This document shows, piece after piece, positions 61,461-64,000 of a DNA stretch of 64,000 bases. This DNA comes from CAUZIZ01 sp965218775 (GTDB lineage: Bacteria; Acidobacteriota; UBA6911; RPQK01; JAJDTT01), in assembly GCA_965218775.1 (NCBI GenBank), contig CBDCLS010000006.1, positions 1,612,001 through 1,676,000 on the forward strand. The letters run 5' to 3'. Position 1 is the first letter of the stretch. Each line of letters opens with the position of its first letter. Below the pieces are notes generated by a model, which was not told the origin of the DNA, ran no database searches, and worked only from the letters and a program-made list of their open reading frames with translations. Made by a program: the position numbers and the translations under genes.

Positions 61461-62210
61461 TCAATTCAGGAGTGCTTCCATCTCCTTCTCGTCGATATCG
61501 AAATTCCCGTAGACGCTCTGGACGTCGTCTTGTTCTTCCAGGGCTTCCATCAATTTGAGAGTCCTTTCCGCCTGCTTGCCTTCGACCGCGACCGCATTCT
61601 GCGGAAGCATCGTCAGCTCGCCGGATTCGATCGGGATGTTGGCCTCTTCGACCTTCGCCTTCACCTGATAGAAGTCCTCGTAGGAGGTATAGATGGCCAG
61701 GCTATCGCCTTCGGTCTTGAGATCTTCAGCTCCTGCATCCAGAGCTACCTCAAGCAAATCCTCTTCTGATACCGCTTTAGCGTTGACCGAGATGTAGCCC
61801 TTCTTCTCGAACATCCACTGAACGCTTCCGGATTCTGCCAGGTTGCCCCCGCTCTTCACGAAAATGTGTCGTAGCGCCGCGACGGTCCGATTCTTGTTGT
61901 CGGTCAAGACATCCACCAGGATGGCGACGCCACCGGGTCCGTAGCCCTCATAGAGAAACGGTTCGAAGTTTTGCCCCGGGAGCTCCCCCGTGCCCTTCAT
62001 GATCGCGCGCTCGATATTGTCCAAAGGCATGTTGCTTCCCTTGGCTGTCTGAACGGCGGTACGGAGCCTGGGATTGGATTCGGTGTCGCCACCTCCTATT
62101 CGGGCAGCCACCGTGATCTCCCGGATCAGCTTGCTAAACACCTTCCCTCTCTTGGCGTCGGTGGCAGCCTTCTTGTGTTTGATAGAGCTCCACTTGGAAT
62201 GTCCTGACAT
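61461..62210 (-). CDS. yebC: YebC/PmpR family protein
   Basis: The 249-residue protein starts MSGHSKWSSIKHKKAATDAK, the family signature, and includes PLDNIERAIMKGTGE near 62-76 and EGYGPGGVAILVDVLTDNKN near 87-106. YebC proteins act as transcription regulators and, as shown more recently, as ribosome-associated factors that relieve stalling at proline runs. ATG 62210 is chosen over 62216 because MSGHSKW is the invariant N-terminus. It is upstream of ruvC in the same direction, separated by the Ldh_2 remnant. Confidence 0.95.
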   Translation of the reverse strand: MSGHSKWSSIKHKKAATDAKRGKVFSKLIREITVAARIGGGDTESNPRLRTAVQTAKGSNMPLDNIERAIMKGTGELPGQNFEPFLYEGYGPGGVAILVDVLTDNKNRTVAALRHIFVKSGGNLAESGSVQWMFEKKGYISVNAKAVSEEDLLEVALDAGAEDLKTEGDSLAIYTSYEDFYQVKAKVEEANIPIESGELTMLPQNAVAVEGKQAERTLKLMEALEEQDDVQSVYGNFDIDEKEMEALLN

Positions 62211-62300
62211 AAACATTGTCTCCGATGGTGATTTGGCGCTTATTGTACCATGAGAAGCGCCGCCGTAAACCGCTCAGCGCTGAGGCAATAGGAGTCGAAA

Positions 62301-63041
62301 GTGACGAAGTACAAAGTGGTCGTGCAGTACCTGGCTACCGGCTACGCAGGTTGGCAGGTGCAGCGAGATCGGCCTACCATCGGGGGGACGATCGAATCGG
62401 TCCTGAGCCGTTTGACCGGTGAATCACCTGCGGTGGTAGGGTCCGGGAGGACCGATGCTGGTGTCCACGCTCTGGGCCAGGTCGCCCATTTTCGACTGGA
62501 GAAGCCCTGCTGCAGCAAACGGTTGCTGCGCAGCCTCAACGGTCTGCTTCCGGCGAATATTCGGGTGGTGCGGTTGGTGACGGCCCCACCCTCCTTTCAC
62601 GCCCAAAGGGACGTTGTGAAGAAGCGTTATGTCTATCGGATCTACAACGGTCCGATTCTCTCGCCCTTTCTCAAAGGGCGTGTCTACCAGGTCTTCCCAG
62701 CGCTGGACTTCGAGCACATGCAGAAGGCCGCGGAATCGATTTGTGGCAATCATGACTTCAGCGGCTTCGCCGCCTCCACCACTCGGGTCAAGAATCGTAC
62801 CCGCAAGGTGCTGCTCTCCGGCTGGCAGCGAAAGGGTCGTTCCTTGGAGTACCGGATCGAAGCCAAGGGCTTTCTGCACCATATGGTCCGAAACATCGTG
62901 GGAACCCTGGTCCAGGTGGGTCTGGGCAAGCGCCCGCCTGAGAGCATGTTGGAGATCCTCCAGGCCCGGGATCGTCGTCGTGCAGGCCCGACGGCACCGG
63001 CGGAGGGACTCTATCTGGCAAAGGTCTGGTACTCTTCGTGA
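62301..63041 (+). CDS. truA: tRNA pseudouridine(38-40) synthase
   Basis: The 246-residue enzyme has the catalytic D52 in VGSGRTDAGVHALGQVAHF, the AGWQVQ block near 16-21, FHAQRDVVKKRYVYRIYN near 98-115, FLHHMVRNIVGTLVQVG near 197-213 and a C-terminal RRAGPTAPAEGLYL block. It converts U38-U40 of the tRNA anticodon stem to pseudouridine. GTG 62301 is preceded by AGGAG six bases away. It is followed by a hairpin-forming repeat. Confidence 0.96.
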   Translation: MTKYKVVVQYLATGYAGWQVQRDRPTIGGTIESVLSRLTGESPAVVGSGRTDAGVHALGQVAHFRLEKPCCSKRLLRSLNGLLPANIRVVRLVTAPPSFHAQRDVVKKRYVYRIYNGPILSPFLKGRVYQVFPALDFEHMQKAAESICGNHDFSGFAASTTRVKNRTRKVLLSGWQRKGRSLEYRIEAKGFLHHMVRNIVGTLVQVGLGKRPPESMLEILQARDRRRAGPTAPAEGLYLAKVWYSS

Positions 63042-63043
63042 GT

Positions 63044-63247
63044 AAATCCCAAGATACAAGGTACAAGATACAAACAAATTCCAAGGTCTCAAGCACCAAG
63101 ATACAAACAATCGGAGCGACCGGGGACTTGGTGCTGCACCATCCAAGTAACCGCGTGACTTGCCAAGCTGGCTCGCCTCCCCATTTGGTGCTTGGAATTT
63201 GCGATTTGTTTGTATCTTGTATCTTGTATCTTGTACCTTGGAATTTC
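63044..63247. repeat. Inverted repeat with CAAGATA heptamers after truA
   Basis: Arms 63044-63099 and 63184-63247 are complementary over about 55-60 nt and include tandem 7-bp CAAGATA/CAAGGTA units (three clear TATCTTG copies on the right). The loop is about 85 nt. This is a second heptamer family, unrelated in sequence to CAGTGAG. Confidence 0.88.
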
Positions 63248-63280
63248 GTCCCCACCCCTGATAGATTACGTAGCGGATGA

Positions 63281-64000
63281 ATGGTTGACCTACTTGAGAA
63301 TTTCCGAGGTCTGGATTCCAAAAGCGCTGAAGCTCGCCTGATTCTTGGCCTCGACCCCAGTCGACTCCCATGTCACCTCGCCGTCATCATGGATGGGAAC
63401 GGGCGTTGGGCCAACCAGCGCGGTCTGCAGCGGGTTGAAGGACATTCTGCTGGGATCAAGTCGGTTCGGGCCACCGTCGAGACCTGCGCCCGACTCAAGC
63501 TTCAGGTTCTCACCCTTTACGCGTTTTCAGCAGAAAACTGGAAGCGTCCGATCAGCGAGGTCAACAAACTCATGGAGCTGCTCAAGGAGTACCTCCGAAA
63601 GGAGCTCCCTGAGATCCAGGAGAACGATATCCGTTTCCAGACGATCGGTCGCGTTGATGAACTTCCTTCGTCGGTCCAGCGTGAGCTGAAACACGTCGAG
63701 ACCGAGACTCAATTCAATCGAGGCATGCAGATGGTCCTGGCCCTGAACTATGGAGGTCGAACCGAGTTGGTCGACGCCTTCAACGCTCTGATCAAGAAAG
63801 GGAGCCGGCGTAAGATTCGGGAAAAGGACATTGAGGAGAATCTCTACACCGCCGGTCTGCCATCACCCGATCTGTTGATTCGTACCAGCGGAGAGATGCG
63901 AGTGAGCAACTTTCTGCTTTGGCAGATCGCCTACTCCGAAATATATGTGACGGATGTGTTGTGGCCCGACTTTCGTAGCGTCCACCTGCTCGAAGCCATC
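63281..64000 (+). CDS. uppS: Isoprenyl (undecaprenyl) diphosphate synthase, 3' end outside window
   Basis: 240 codons are visible before the window ends. The cis-prenyltransferase signature HLAVIMDGNGRWANQRGL near 32-49 has the catalytic D38, and other blocks are EGHSAGIKSVRATVE near 52-66, LTLYAFSAENWKRP near 77-90, LALNYGGRTELVDAF near 149-163, PDLLIRTSGEMRVSNFLLWQ near 204-223 and SEIYVTD near 227-233. It makes undecaprenyl diphosphate for peptidoglycan and polysaccharide export. It starts at ATG 63281 and lies downstream of truA. Confidence 0.96.
   Translation, partial: MVDLLENFRGLDSKSAEARLILGLDPSRLPCHLAVIMDGNGRWANQRGLQRVEGHSAGIKSVRATVETCARLKLQVLTLYAFSAENWKRPISEVNKLMELLKEYLRKELPEIQENDIRFQTIGRVDELPSSVQRELKHVETETQFNRGMQMVLALNYGGRTELVDAFNALIKKGSRRKIREKDIEENLYTAGLPSPDLLIRTSGEMRVSNFLLWQIAYSEIYVTDVLWPDFRSVHLLEAI

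Overview
The window looks like a chromosomal segment of an aerobically respiring Gram-negative bacterium with a repeat- and IS-rich genome. It carries a complex I operon, an F0 ATP synthase operon and a System I cytochrome c maturation set, together with clpB-grpE, uvrB, aroA-aroK, ruvC, yebC, truA and uppS. The gene content and the many palindromic intergenic repeats would fit Acidobacteriota or a related environmental lineage. That placement is an impression; no rRNA or other taxonomic marker lies in the window.

Layout. 1-6.5 kb: an IS1182-type transposase leaving the left edge, a decapitated PIG-L deacetylase, pyrE-like and mobA genes, a 278-bp palindromic element, an intact IS630 element, a beta-lactamase-fold hydrolase and a four-helix-bundle protein. 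6.5-27 kb: an almost continuous minus-strand respiratory block. In transcription order it is nuoABCD-H-I-J-K-L-M-N (no nuoE, F or G), atpZ-atpI-like-atpB-atpE-atpF (F0 only, no F1 genes), then ccmE-F-H-I-A, a membrane-anchored unknown, a nucleoside transporter and a Nudix hydrolase. 27-43 kb: an accessory region. A cluster with a 32-codon small ORF, a glycoside hydrolase/GT2 fusion, a second glycosyltransferase, an APH-fold kinase and a TPR-sulfotransferase is broken by an IS island of about 10.8 kb (28769-39552). The island holds IS256, ISAzo13 and ISNCY-type elements, two IS110 copies and a fragment of a large Cys-rich secreted protein. 43-46.6 kb: nucleotide-sugar genes (UXS, galE) and a DUF6807/PmoA-like protein. 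46.9-64 kb: uvrB, aroA-aroK, a secreted RTX-repeat protein, clpB, grpE, a secreted DUF7450-like protein, ruvC, an Ldh_2 remnant, yebC, truA and a partial uppS.

How the parts work together. The minus-strand block encodes proton pumping (an 11-subunit complex I that probably does not use NADH directly), the membrane sector of ATP synthase and the machinery that attaches haem to c-type cytochromes. It is a coherent electron-transport supercluster. The accessory cluster looks like a decayed sugar-decorating pathway.

The most distinctive signals are non-coding. Arrays of a 7-bp repeat carry stop codons in every frame of one strand and supply the actual stop codons of six genes. Two copies of an element of about 279 bp have conserved cores but copy-specific, self-complementary stems. 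Large palindromes sit inside the nuo operon and directly against the start codon of the RTX gene. One ISAzo13 element can be shown, with inverted repeats and a 3-bp target duplication, to have landed inside the left end of an IS110 element. No tRNA, rRNA or CRISPR array was found.
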